Positions 34,955 to 43,438 of a stretch of DNA of 64,000 bases are shown here, piece by piece. The notes beneath the pieces were generated by a model. It worked only from the letters and a program-made list of their open reading frames with translations, was not told the DNA's origin and made no database searches. Source of the stretch: SYOC01 sp964441775 (GTDB taxonomy: Bacteria; Desulfobacterota; Binatia; Bin18); assembly GCA_964441775.1 (NCBI GenBank), contig CAYTVL010000012.1, positions 1 to 64,000 on the forward strand, in the 5' to 3' direction. The position numbers were made by a program, and so were the translations under genes. The stretch's first letter is position 1, and every line of letters begins with the position of its first letter.

Positions 34955-35061
34955 GAAGTCCTCTTGTGTGGTGAGTATTCATCTGTCTTTTTTGTTTCTC
35001 ATCTGAGAAAACCGTATGCATGATTATCGGACTGGTCGAGGTAGCAGTAGTACAAGAAGAA

Positions 35062-35133
35062 TGCTCTCGCCGGGAATCGAACCCAGACCCCAGGTTCCGG
35101 AGACCTGTATGATATCCATTTCACCACGAGAGC
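35062..35133 (-). tRNA. tRNA-Arg (CCG)
   Basis: Read on the - strand: acceptor GCTCTCG pairs with CGAGAGC, anticodon stem CAGGT with ACCTG around CTCCGGA (anticodon CCG), and T-arm CTGGG TTCGATT CCCGG (one G-U). CCA is not encoded. The flanking 34955-35061 and 35134-35271 hold no gene. Confidence 0.93.
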
Positions 35134-35271
35134 AATAAAAGAGACACACTCATAGCATTTCGACTTCCTACGAGCAACGTCTTAAGAGCAACGTCTGTCC
35201 GACGATTTCCTGGACTACCGGATGACCCGTTCCTGTGGCAAGATAAATTCTCCAAGGAGGAAATCTATCTA

Positions 35272-36225
35272 GTGAATGTGGTTCCTGCTGTCAGGGTAAT
35301 CAACCTCTGCCGTCAGTATGGGGTCCGGGCAGCGCTGGCCAACGTGAGTTTCTCCGTTGCTCGTGGAGAACTGTTTGCCCTGCTGGGTCCTAATGGCGGT
35401 GGAAAAACAACGCTCTTCAAAATTTTATCGACCCTTCTTCCTGCCACGAGTGGAGACATCGAAGTCTTCGGGCGCAGTTTGACCCAGTATCCTCATGCCA
35501 TACGCTCATGTCTGGGGGTCGTCTTTCAGCATCCCAGCCTCGATCCAAAACTGACGGTGCTGGAGAACCTCCAGCACCACGGTCATCTCTACGGGATGCG
35601 GGGGCAGATGCTTCAGCAACGCTCAGGAGAAATGCTCAAACGCTTACATCTTATCGACCGCGCCAACGATGTCGTCGAGACCTTGTCCGGGGGGATGCAG
35701 CGACGCGTCGAACTGGCGAAGGGCTTATTGCATAAGCCGGATTTGTTACTGCTCGATGAGCCGAGCACCGGGCTCGACCCCGGCGCTCGCCGAGATTTCA
35801 ACGATTATCTGGCGCAGTTGCGCGAGCAAGAAGGCGTCACGGTTATCCTCACTACCCATATCATGGAGGAGGCTGAGCGATGTGATCGCGTGGGCATCCT
35901 CCATCATGGCAAGCTTGTGGCCCTCGACACTCCTGACGCGCTCAAAGCGCAGGTTGGAGGTGACGTCGTGGCCATCCGTGCAGTGAACTTGCAGGAGTTT
36001 CGCGAGAAAATCATGCAACGGTTTGGCTGTGAGCCCGTACTCGTGGACGGGTCGCTGCGGGTTGAGCGCCCGCGTGGGCACGATTTCGTGCGCGAAGTCG
36101 TCGAAGCGTTCCCCGGCGAGGTGCAATCCGTGACCTTTGGCCGCCCCACGCTAGAGGATGTGTTCATTCATCAAACTGGCCATCGATTCTGGGAAGCCGG
36201 GACCAACGAGGAGCACGCGGCATGA
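35272..36225 (+). CDS. ABC exporter ATPase (DrrA/CcmA-like)
   Basis: A 317-residue ATPase: Walker A GPNGGGKTTLF, Q-loop VVFQHPSLDPKLT, signature LSGGMQRRVELAKGL, Walker B LLLLDEPSTGLDPGARR and the H-switch TTHIMEEAERCD. The C-terminal extension (PTLEDVFIHQTGHRF) is typical of drug- and polysaccharide-type ABC-2 exporters. It starts at GTG preceded by CAAGGAGGAAA. Its stop overlaps the permease start, so the pair forms one transporter operon. Cargo unknown. Confidence 0.92.
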   Translation: MNVVPAVRVINLCRQYGVRAALANVSFSVARGELFALLGPNGGGKTTLFKILSTLLPATSGDIEVFGRSLTQYPHAIRSCLGVVFQHPSLDPKLTVLENLQHHGHLYGMRGQMLQQRSGEMLKRLHLIDRANDVVETLSGGMQRRVELAKGLLHKPDLLLLDEPSTGLDPGARRDFNDYLAQLREQEGVTVILTTHIMEEAERCDRVGILHHGKLVALDTPDALKAQVGGDVVAIRAVNLQEFREKIMQRFGCEPVLVDGSLRVERPRGHDFVREVVEAFPGEVQSVTFGRPTLEDVFIHQTGHRFWEAGTNEEHAA

Positions 36226-37007
36226 GCGGATTTTTTCTCCCTGTGATGACATTGTGGAAACGTGAGGTGGTGCGTTTCGCGCGACAGCGCAGTCGCGTGA
36301 TGAGCGCCTTGAGCACGCCGCTGGTGTTTTGGCTGCTGCTGGGCAGTGGGTTTCGCGCGTCATTTCGTCCGCCCGGCGCCCCGGAAGGCACGGGATATTT
36401 GGAATATCTGTACCCCGGCATTATTGTCCTCGTGCTGCTGTTCACGGCAATTTTTTCGACCATTTCTATTATTGAAGATCGCAAAGCTGGGTTTCTGCAA
36501 GGCGTGCTCGTTGCACCAGTGTCGCGTACGAGCATCGTCATGGGACAAGCCTTGGGTGGGGCGACCCTGGCGTTAATCCAAGGCGCGCTCTTTCTGGCGT
36601 TGGCCCCGATTGCGGGGATTTCGTTGTCACTGACGGCGATTCTTGGTGTGATCTTCGTGATGGCGTTGGTTGCTTTTGCGTTAACAAGCATCGGTCTGAC
36701 GATCGCCTGGCGCATGGAATCGATTCAGGGGTTTCATGCCATCATGAACTTGATTCTCATGCCGGTGTGGTTTCTGTCCGGCGCTTTTTTCCCAGCGGCT
36801 GGTTTGCCCGTATGGCTTGGATGGTTAATGCGCTTGAACCCGCTCACTTACGGCATGGCGGCGCTACGCGGCTGTTTCTACCTAGGGAATCCGGCTCTTG
36901 TCGGGTCGTTGCCGTCGATGCTCCCATCACTGTTTGTGACAACACTTTTTGCCGGCGGGTCATTCTGGCTGGCTACGGCAACCGCCCAACGGCGTGGGCA
37001 GTCGTAG
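36222..37007 (+). CDS. ABC-2 type permease
   Basis: A 261-residue membrane protein with six hydrophobic segments. It has the ABC-2 pattern: an N-terminal cytoplasmic stretch (TLWKREVVRFARQRSRVMSA), SIIEDRKAGFLQGVLVAPVSR between helices, and GAFFPAAGLPVWLGWLMRLN before the last helix. It pairs with the ATPase upstream through a 4-nt ATGA overlap. The 135 nt downstream contain GCCTGA/TCAGGC (37043-37060) as a possible weak terminator. Confidence 0.9.
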   Translation: MSGFFLPVMTLWKREVVRFARQRSRVMSALSTPLVFWLLLGSGFRASFRPPGAPEGTGYLEYLYPGIIVLVLLFTAIFSTISIIEDRKAGFLQGVLVAPVSRTSIVMGQALGGATLALIQGALFLALAPIAGISLSLTAILGVIFVMALVAFALTSIGLTIAWRMESIQGFHAIMNLILMPVWFLSGAFFPAAGLPVWLGWLMRLNPLTYGMAALRGCFYLGNPALVGSLPSMLPSLFVTTLFAGGSFWLATATAQRRGQS

Positions 37008-37142
37008 AGATGTTTTTGCCTCTTCTTTTTTTGACATCCGGAGCCTGACATTTATCAGGCCCCGTCGGCCGGGGATCCATCCCTGGGCTCCCGGTTCATC
37101 TTTACTATGAAAAGCTGCTGACAAAGAACGTCTTCAGGCGCC

Positions 37143-37691
37143 CTATTTCACCTCGACCTCCATCCGCATCCAGGGATGAACGCAACACTCAAAGCGGTGT
37201 AGCCCTTTCTTCAAGCCGCGTATCTCCATGTGGCTCCCCTGAATCAGACGTGTACTCGCCAGCTCGGTATTCTTCGCATACCCTCCGTCGCATTCCGGTA
37301 TGGCAGGAGAATTAGGGGGATTATTAAGTACGGGGAGGAAGCCTCCGCCGAACTCGGCCACTTCGGTAAAGGTATGGATCTCGCCTCCTTGATTGACCAC
37401 CCGCAGCGTGTCCTTCTTTCTCAGAGTGATCGTGCTGGTGGGATAGAACAGCCAGGCCGGATGGCCTGTCGGCAAAGCATTCAGAAATTCCGGGAGCGGT
37501 ACGCCCCCCAAGCTAACGACATTGAGGCAAGTGCCGGGACCAAATTGCCCATTGAAGGTCGTGGGGTCACATTCGTCGAGAATGACGACTTGTTGGCCAT
37601 CATCTCGGGCCTCAGCTACCCCTATTACTCCAATTCCTATTATCATCCCTACGATACCACCAAGTTTCCGCAGCGTCTTTGTCATCGTCAT
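37143..37691 (-). CDS. Exported cupredoxin-like protein
   Basis: A 182-residue protein with a signal peptide (GGIVGMIIGIGVIGVAEA). A type 1 copper site is suggested by His106 (GEIHTFTEV) and Cys169, His172 and Met175 in FECCVHPWMRM, the C-x2-H-x2-M spacing of small blue copper proteins. Additional cysteines (41, 55, 134, 170) may form disulfides. A role as periplasmic electron carrier or copper-binding protein is inferred. AAGGAGG precedes the ATG. Its upstream region carries the conserved GAACAATTGTTC element 133 bp from the start codon. Confidence 0.75.
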   Translation of the reverse strand: MTMTKTLRKLGGIVGMIIGIGVIGVAEARDDGQQVVILDECDPTTFNGQFGPGTCLNVVSLGGVPLPEFLNALPTGHPAWLFYPTSTITLRKKDTLRVVNQGGEIHTFTEVAEFGGGFLPVLNNPPNSPAIPECDGGYAKNTELASTRLIQGSHMEIRGLKKGLHRFECCVHPWMRMEVEVK

Positions 37692-37808
37692 GTTAACCTC
37701 CTTATCGGTTCAAAAAAGTTGTTTCCTCTCCCTTTTTTTTCTTTTCGCTTTACGTCTGGGGCATGTCGTGATTCTCCTCTCTGCGTGTGTGCTGCTCTGC
37801 GCAGAGAG

Positions 37809-37838
37809 GCGTAACAAATGACGGAACAATTGTTCACT
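37809..37838 (-). promoter_or_regulatory. Conserved element with GAACAATTGTTC palindrome, copy 1
   Basis: The + strand reads GCGTAACAAATG, two variable bases, then GGAACAATTGTTCACT; the perfect palindrome is 37824-37835. It lies 133 bp upstream of the cupredoxin start. Near-identical elements precede the genes at 41795 and 43122, and the - strand carries a CAATTGTT/CATTTGTT direct repeat with 12-bp period. Probably a protein-binding site. Confidence 0.75.
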
Positions 37839-37883
37839 GCTCCATAAAGAACCCGTGAAAGAGCTATCAAGCCGTTGCTCACC

Positions 37884-40052
37884 TTACCTGCGCACGGGAT
37901 ATCGGGAGCGCATGGTTCGCATCATTTCTTTGAACTCATCACTTTCCACAGTTGGCGCTGCGTACCTGGCGAGGGCGGTAGTCCGTATCGGCGCGGGTGG
38001 TAACGGGATGTTTGGTGTGTCCGTCCGCGCCGTCGACCGGAACACCAGGGAAAGATCCAGAGCCTTCGCCATCCGCTCACCCATATCCGGCGGATTGTTG
38101 CTCATGAAGCGTCGGGTGATGGTCTTGGCGATTGAGGTATGATCAAACACCAACTGATTCACTTTACCTTTGTCAACCCACGGGGAAATGACGAACGCGG
38201 GCACGCGCACCCCGTAGTGGTCGATCCCTGACACCGCCACGGCTGGAGGCGGCGGTACGTGATCAAAAAAGCCGCCATGCTCATCGTAAGTAGTGATGAG
38301 CAGCGTCTTGTTCCATTGCGGGCTCGCAATGACGGCTTGGACGACCTCCCCGATCAAATGCTGCCCAGCGGAAATATTGGCGGGCGCGCCATCGTCATTG
38401 TCCTCGCCGTCGGGCTCATCAATAAAATTGGGATCAATAAACGATACAGACGGCAACGTCCCCGCCTTGGCGCTGGCAAAGAACCCCTGCTCGGGATCGC
38501 GTGCGTCAACGATATTGCTGTTGTCGGTCGTATAACGTGCGAACATACGCAGAAAGCAGTAGCGCTGTTCGTAGTAACGCCAGGACACGCTATGATCGGT
38601 AAGGTGGTCGAAAATAGTTTTGGTCAAGACCGGCTTGAACGCGTCGCCGCTCGGATTGTTGAATTCCCATTCACCCTGCGCATTACGATTGAGCCGCCCG
38701 GTCAACGTGTAGAAGCGGTTACAGAAAGTCGGCCCTGGATGGGCGGCAAACCAGCGTTGACAGATCAAGAACTCCCGGGCTAAGGCGTCATAGACCGGGA
38801 CATGGGCCGCGTTGTGATAGCCCATGACCCTCCCGGGATCGACGCTAGGATACTTATGGGCGAAATCCGCCACGAACCCATCCATCTTGCCGCCGTCAAT
38901 CTGGTTCTCCACCGGCTCGTGGCTGTGATTGGGACTTTCGTCGAACCGTGTGTCTGGAAGGAGGAAGGAAGGGTAGGCGCGCCCCTTGTAGGGATTCTTT
39001 TCGCCGCCGCGTAGCCCATCGACATCAAGTCGCCCGCCTTCCTTACGGAGATACCCGAGCATGTGGTCGAAGGAACGGTTCTCCATCATGAGCACCACAA
39101 TATGGTCGATGTTAGCCAGTGGCCCCGGCGTCAGCGGCGGCTGCGGATTCTCCGGGAAGGGTTCGAGTTGACCCGGCGGCAGAATGTAATCGATAATCAG
39201 CGATTGATCGTCGTTGGAGACTCCCACGACATAGAAGTCCGCTCCCACCAGCCAGCGGGTGACCATACGATTCAGCGCATCACGATTGTCCGGCGAGTTC
39301 AGCGCCTCGAAGATCTTGGCGTTGATTTTATTTTCTACTTTGTTCGCTACCACGCCGTCCGGCGTATAATCGACATTGACGCTGACATCAGTATTGATGA
39401 AGTGTTTGAGCCTGTCCAAATTCAGGTCCTTTGGATGAAACGTATCCACAAAACCAACTAAATCTATCAAGCCGTTTTTGCTACTGAACGCAAAGTTCAA
39501 TTTGATATTGAAGCCATCGAAATCAATATCGTGACCAGTATGGCCATCGACCTTCATTTCGATAGGCCCTTGGGTCTCGAAGTGAATGCCGATCTCAAGC
39601 CCTGTTGGTTGTCCGGGAACGACATTGAGCGTCACTCCATCACTGTTGACATCGTTAAAATAGTAGTAATATGTCACTGAAAGGGGACCTAAGCCGACAT
39701 CGAAGCTCAACCGCTCTCCCGGACCCGCTAATTCCTTGTTCACGCGTGGATTATCGTGGTCATATCCGTTCACAGCATCATCCATTGCGACCGTCAGCGC
39801 GCTCTGTCCAAATTTTCTTTCTTTACTGTTCAGACGAATCTGAAACAGCGGTCGAGTACGTTGATTGAAAAACACGTCAAACTTGCGCTGCAAAAAATCC
39901 AACGTAATCACTTTCCGGAGAATACGGCCCGGCGGGAGTGCACCGACAAAGTTGCGCAGCGAGAGCGGAAACGACGCATTCTGCTGGTGCGCCACTTGCT
40001 TGATACTCACCGATTGTCCCACCATATTGAGAGACTCACGAACGCTGGTCAT
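37884..40052 (-). CDS. Phosphoesterase family protein (phospholipase C/acid phosphatase type)
   Basis: A 722-residue protein. From about residue 290 it matches the alkaline-phosphatase-like phosphoesterase family: DHIVVLMMENRSFDHMLGYL, FLICQRWFAAHPGPTFCNRF, VSFIDPNFIDE, ITTYDEHGGFFDHVPPP and PAFVISPWVDKGKV supply the metal and substrate residues. Residues 1-290 are a long extension with beta-rich, Asp-rich character (TYYYYFNDVNSDGV) that I do not recognise. No signal peptide at the chosen start (AAGGAG upstream), unlike typical secreted members. The fibre-like gene lies 28 nt upstream on the same strand, so they are probably coexpressed. Confidence 0.87.
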   Translation of the reverse strand: MTSVRESLNMVGQSVSIKQVAHQQNASFPLSLRNFVGALPPGRILRKVITLDFLQRKFDVFFNQRTRPLFQIRLNSKERKFGQSALTVAMDDAVNGYDHDNPRVNKELAGPGERLSFDVGLGPLSVTYYYYFNDVNSDGVTLNVVPGQPTGLEIGIHFETQGPIEMKVDGHTGHDIDFDGFNIKLNFAFSSKNGLIDLVGFVDTFHPKDLNLDRLKHFINTDVSVNVDYTPDGVVANKVENKINAKIFEALNSPDNRDALNRMVTRWLVGADFYVVGVSNDDQSLIIDYILPPGQLEPFPENPQPPLTPGPLANIDHIVVLMMENRSFDHMLGYLRKEGGRLDVDGLRGGEKNPYKGRAYPSFLLPDTRFDESPNHSHEPVENQIDGGKMDGFVADFAHKYPSVDPGRVMGYHNAAHVPVYDALAREFLICQRWFAAHPGPTFCNRFYTLTGRLNRNAQGEWEFNNPSGDAFKPVLTKTIFDHLTDHSVSWRYYEQRYCFLRMFARYTTDNSNIVDARDPEQGFFASAKAGTLPSVSFIDPNFIDEPDGEDNDDGAPANISAGQHLIGEVVQAVIASPQWNKTLLITTYDEHGGFFDHVPPPPAVAVSGIDHYGVRVPAFVISPWVDKGKVNQLVFDHTSIAKTITRRFMSNNPPDMGERMAKALDLSLVFRSTARTDTPNIPLPPAPIRTTALARYAAPTVESDEFKEMMRTMRSRYPVRR

Positions 40053-40080
40053 GATTGTGCTCCTTTACTTTGAAGAAGTG

Positions 40081-40935
40081 TTACTGCAAGGCGATCAGGA
40101 GGGGAATGAGTCCCATCCCTTCTGTATGAGAACGCAAGGCTTTTCCGATCACCGCGCCAGGCGACTTGACAGGATCGCCACATTTCATGGCGTGCCCCGG
40201 GGTGGGGGAAGTGGTCAGCAGATCACCGACCTCAATCACGCCGTATTGGGCGTCGACCTTGCAATACACTTTGCCCAGCAAAGCAATGGGTTGCCGCTTA
40301 TGGGAGGCTGCTTGCTTATCCAGCACAATGCCCGGCTTGTAATTACCCGCGCCAGAGACCACCCCAGCAACGCGTTTATCATAGGCTTTTTGACTTTGCT
40401 GCAATTTCCCGTCTTCTCCCACGACCATGACCGTTCCGGGTTCAATCTGCTCCGTTTCACAGATGTCAAAATCTTCAGCGCAATCGGCGTTGGTGAGTCG
40501 AATGTCACCGGTCACTTCCACGTCGCCTTGAAAAATTGCCGCCGTCCCATGACTGAAAGCCACGAGCCCCACGCCCGTATTGCTGACGGCCTTTACCCCA
40601 ATGCCGGCGCCCTTGTGTTCACCCCACACACCGGCAGGACCATTTTCGAGCCCCGCAGTTTCCCCATACACGCCAATCCACTTTGAGCTTGTTCCCACAA
40701 CGCCAGTGCCCCCGGCGGTGTTGGCGCCATAGACGCCAAATCCACCAGACGTACTTTCGCTAATGCCAACAACGCCACACCAACCTTTGCCCTTGGCAAA
40801 CACGCCGTTGGCTCCCCCTTCGGCTTGCATGCCATTTGTGTCCCCTTTCCCAAACACCCCAATGGATTCACCGCCTGTGGCGGAGCCTGTGATCGCAATA
40901 CTGTTTTGTCCAGCGGCCGTTTCGTTGATCGCCAT
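40081..40935 (-). CDS. Fibre/peptidase-G2-like repetitive protein
   Basis: A 284-residue Gly-rich protein. Residues 1-145 contain about seven loose repeats of the type GVxGxxxxGxGVxG (GGFGVYGANTAGGTGVVGTS, AGVWGEHKGAGIGVKAVS), a shape typical of trimeric fibre or beta-helix proteins. From about 150 (VTGDIRLTNADCAEDFDICE) it resembles the C-terminal head/peptidase-G2-like region of phage tail and other extracellular fibre proteins. No signal peptide is seen. GGAGG precedes the ATG. It adjoins a phosphoesterase on the same strand; a contractile injection apparatus is not visible here. Confidence 0.6.
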   Translation of the reverse strand: MAINETAAGQNSIAITGSATGGESIGVFGKGDTNGMQAEGGANGVFAKGKGWCGVVGISESTSGGFGVYGANTAGGTGVVGTSSKWIGVYGETAGLENGPAGVWGEHKGAGIGVKAVSNTGVGLVAFSHGTAAIFQGDVEVTGDIRLTNADCAEDFDICETEQIEPGTVMVVGEDGKLQQSQKAYDKRVAGVVSGAGNYKPGIVLDKQAASHKRQPIALLGKVYCKVDAQYGVIEVGDLLTTSPTPGHAMKCGDPVKSPGAVIGKALRSHTEGMGLIPLLIALQ

Positions 40936-41084
40936 ATAAATTCCTCCTTATTCAGTTCGAGAGAGTTGACGTAGCGAGGGGCAGACAAGAGACGAGACGA
41001 GTTCCATTTCCTCACCCGTCACAAGACACAGGAGAACCGGACGGTTGTGTCGTCCGGTTCTTCCACCGCCTTCGTACAGATCTC

Positions 41085-41795
41085 CTATTCGGCCTTCTTG
41101 TAGAAGAAGTAGTCAGCCGTGTATGGCATGAACGCCTGATGACCGACGTCCGCTAACGAGGCACAGCCCGTCGACGGTGCTAGCCCTTCAGAGGTGTTCA
41201 GCCGCTGGATAAAAGTGGTCGGCGTCAGCGTGTCCCCACCGGTGGGTCCGTCTTGGGCTCCAACCTCCTTGAGCAGGAGCCAGTTAACCGCGCCCTTCGC
41301 GACGAAACGTTGGTCGGAGGAGGAGCCGATGGAGCCGTCGTCATTCAGATTCACCTTGGCCCAGACGATGCTCGTATCCCGATGCTGCCATGTAACGCGA
41401 ATAGCGCCTTCATCGGACACTACCCCTGGATTGGTGTTAGGATCAGGCGGGTCAGTAGTAGGGTTAGGGCTGAAGTAGTGGGTGATGAGTTGCTTACCGG
41501 CGTCGTTGAACAGGGTGGCCTCCGGCGTGAAGAGCGCATAGGCGACGCCAGAGGGTGAGGAGGGTGAGGGTGCGCAGACGTAGTTCTGGGTGCCGACGCC
41601 GTGACCCACGAGGAACGCCGTATTCCCCGCTGGCACCCGAATGTTGGCAGGCACGGGTGGCGGTGTGATGACGACACTGGCAGCGCGGGCGGGTTGTGAC
41701 AGCGAGACCATGGAAGCCATAGCGAGAGCAGTGGCGCACGCGCTGAGCAGGTTGCGACGGGTGGTCCGATTCGACAGTGTATTGTAGTTCTTCAT
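41085..41795 (-). CDS. DUF3455 domain-containing exported protein
   Basis: A 236-residue protein. The N-terminus TTRRNLLSACATALAMASMV with ARA cleavage looks like a Tat-type signal. The mature part (PANIRVPAGNTAFLVGHGVG, QNYVCAPSPSSPSGVAYALF, SIVWAKVNLNDDGSIG, VNWLLLKEVG) matches DUF3455, a family of unknown function common in soil bacteria and fungi. AAGGA lies before the ATG. The conserved GAACAATTGTTC element lies 140 bp upstream. It may be cotranscribed with the fibre-like and phosphoesterase genes downstream (150-nt gap). Confidence 0.82.
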   Translation of the reverse strand: MKNYNTLSNRTTRRNLLSACATALAMASMVSLSQPARAASVVITPPPVPANIRVPAGNTAFLVGHGVGTQNYVCAPSPSSPSGVAYALFTPEATLFNDAGKQLITHYFSPNPTTDPPDPNTNPGVVSDEGAIRVTWQHRDTSIVWAKVNLNDDGSIGSSSDQRFVAKGAVNWLLLKEVGAQDGPTGGDTLTPTTFIQRLNTSEGLAPSTGCASLADVGHQAFMPYTADYFFYKKAE

Positions 41796-41918
41796 ACTAT
41801 TTTCCTTTCTGAAAAGTTAAGGTTATTCCATCTACGTTTTTGCCAATTCATCGGTTTATCCTTAGATCATGTTGTAGATTTCCTTTCTCTCCAGCAGTGC
41901 ACTGTTTCTGCTGAGTAA

Positions 41919-42015
41919 GGCGTGACAAATGAGGGAACAATTGTTCACGGTAAAAAGCGCTGAAAAAGGCGGCAGAAAGGGATGGCCAAGAAAGGACGGA
42001 ACAAATTGTTCACTG
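41919..42015 (-). promoter_or_regulatory. Conserved element, copy 2, with a second palindrome
   Basis: Bases 41919-41949 carry GGCGTGACAAATG, two bases, then GGAACAATTGTTCAC; the palindrome is 41935-41946, 140 bp upstream of the DUF3455 gene start. A second near-palindrome GAACAAATTGTTC (41999-42011) with the same trailing ACTG context lies 64 bp further out. The remainder of 41796-42136 is purine-rich spacer. Confidence 0.75.
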
Positions 42016-42070
42016 CGAGGAGAGAGGAAGAGAGAGGCAGAGAAGAAAGATGGGAAGGGAGACAAAGAAA

Positions 42071-42105
42071 ACGGACAGAGAAGGGAGGGAACGGTCTCTG
42101 TCCGT
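42071..42105 (-). terminator. Probable terminator of the mddA/small-protein transcript
   Basis: ACGGACAGAG and CTCTGTCCGT form a perfect 10-bp stem. On the - strand it is followed by TTTTCTTTG. It lies 32 nt past the stop of the 41-residue small gene. Confidence 0.55.
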
Positions 42106-42136
42106 CTTCTCTCTTTCGTTTCGAGGCGGGTTTCCC

Positions 42137-42262
42137 TTAGAAGACCAGAGAAAAATTTTGAAACGCTTGGTAGAGTTCGTAATAGAACCAACCGGTAAGA
42201 AAAAATCCGGCGGTAAGAGCGATCACATCCGTCACTTTATTACTTCTTTCACTTATCAACAT
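42137..42262 (-). CDS. 41-residue small membrane protein
   Basis: The small frame begins MLISERSNKVTDVIALTAGF and continues through FLTGWFYYELYQAF to a stop at 42137. It has one hydrophobic helix (residues about 13-30) and an aromatic tail. A strong ribosome site, AAGAGGAAGGACA, directly precedes the ATG, which is the main reason to believe it. It lies 77 nt downstream of the mddA-like gene on the same strand and just before a hairpin terminator, so it is probably cotranscribed. I do not recognise the protein. Confidence 0.6.
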   Translation of the reverse strand: MLISERSNKVTDVIALTAGFFLTGWFYYELYQAFQNFSLVF

Positions 42263-42339
42263 TGTCCTTCCTCTTTTCGTTGAGGAGAAGAGCGTGCGTG
42301 GCCAGTCTCCTCATGGGTATACGGGTATCAGCACGAATT

Positions 42340-43122
42340 TTACGCAGCGGTTTCGTGCAGCACTTCTTGAGCAGCCTGCTGGGGCATCCTTTTCTTGGTG
42401 AAGAACCGGGGGATGAGCATGGGCACCTGGTGACGGTACTCCGCATACGCTGGCCCATGCGCCGCGAGTAAATCCCTTTCTTCGAGCTGAATGGCGATCA
42501 GGATATAAGCAGTAGTCAACAACGCAAACATTAGATGCGCTACGGTCATCGTCGGCGTCGCCCAGAACGCGAAGAACCAGCCCACGTACAGCGGGTGCCG
42601 CACCAGTTTGTATGGCCCTGGTGTGGCAAATTTCAGAAACGTGTACTCCTTTCCTCGCAGATAGAGGTACACTTGCCGTAAACCGAAAAGGTCAAAGTGG
42701 TTAATTAAGAAAGTCGAGATCAAGACGAGTGACCAGCCGAAGGCGAAACCGGAGAATAAGAGACCCCGACCGATGGCGTTCTCAACGTTCCAAATAATTC
42801 CGCCCATAGGTTGCCACTGCCAGAACAGCAACAGCAAGGCGAGGCTAGAGAACAAGACATACGTACTGCGCTCGACCGGCGCAGGGACCAATATGGTCCA
42901 CCGCCGCTTGAAGGCTGGCCGCGCCATGAGGCTATGTTGCAGCGCAAACAAGTACAGTAATCCAACGTTAACAAGCAGGGCCTGACCAAAAGTCATTTCT
43001 GGGATCGAATCCAGGGACTTCGGAACGAGAAAGTTGCCAACGAAGCCAATGGCATAGAGAAATGTATTGAAGAAAATCAGGTAACAGATCACACCATAGA
43101 TAAAAACACTCATTCTTCGCAT
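42340..43122 (-). CDS. mddA: Methanethiol S-methyltransferase-like (MddA/NnrU-ICMT superfamily)
   Basis: About 260 residues with five or six membrane helices. GPYKLVRHPLYVGWFFAFWA and LEERDLLAAHGPAYAEYRHQ are the cofactor-binding signatures of the isoprenylcysteine methyltransferase superfamily. The length, HSLMARPAFKRRWTILVPAPVERSTYVL and NHFDLFGLRQVYLY strongly resemble MddA, which methylates methanethiol to dimethyl sulfide using SAM. ATG 43122 has AAGGAG 8 nt upstream; a GTG three codons earlier is less likely. The conserved GAACAATTGTTC element lies 144 bp upstream. A general ICMT-like enzyme remains possible. Confidence 0.72.
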   Translation of the reverse strand: MRRMSVFIYGVICYLIFFNTFLYAIGFVGNFLVPKSLDSIPEMTFGQALLVNVGLLYLFALQHSLMARPAFKRRWTILVPAPVERSTYVLFSSLALLLLFWQWQPMGGIIWNVENAIGRGLLFSGFAFGWSLVLISTFLINHFDLFGLRQVYLYLRGKEYTFLKFATPGPYKLVRHPLYVGWFFAFWATPTMTVAHLMFALLTTAYILIAIQLEERDLLAAHGPAYAEYRHQVPMLIPRFFTKKRMPQQAAQEVLHETAA

Positions 43123-43248
43123 GATAGACACTCCTTATCTGGATGAAGGGGATTGTCGTTTGTTTTGCTTTGCCTCATTACTTCTCACATACTGTGCATA
43201 GCTACGTCCTCCTCTTCCGTTTGTATGACTGCTTGGCTTTGCGTAGAA

Positions 43249-43280
43249 AGGCGTAACAAATGGTGGAACAATTGTTCACT
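43249..43280 (-). promoter_or_regulatory. Conserved element with GAACAATTGTTC palindrome, copy 3
   Basis: AGGCGTAACAAATG, two bases, then GGAACAATTGTTCACT; the palindrome is 43266-43277, 144 bp before the mddA ATG. It is identical to copy 1 over 28 of the 30 aligned bases. Confidence 0.75.
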
Positions 43281-43390
43281 GACGGGGCGGAGATAGAGAT
43301 CAGAGATAGAGAAGGCCGGGACTTCAGAGGGTAGGCTTTTAGTGGAAAATAGGCAGCAGCGTTGTGACCGCTCCGCTGCAAGGCAGGAAG

Positions 43391-43425
43391 AGCGAGGCGA
43401 GACAGAGATCGCTCCGCCTCGCCCT
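43391..43425. terminator. GC-rich hairpin at the end of the AAA/TPR gene
   Basis: GAGCGAGGCG and CGCCTCGCCC pair over 10 bp with one mismatch or wobble, 14 nt beyond the stop of the leftward AAA/TPR gene. T-runs are short (TTTTC on +, TTCC on -). The remaining 43132-43390 holds only the conserved element. Confidence 0.45.
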
Positions 43426-43438
43426 TTTCAGACCGTGT

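Noticed and set aside
40081..40935. Prophage or contractile tail locus around the fibre-like protein
   Set aside because: No sheath, tube, baseplate, capsid or terminase genes lie nearby; the fibre-like protein stands alone.
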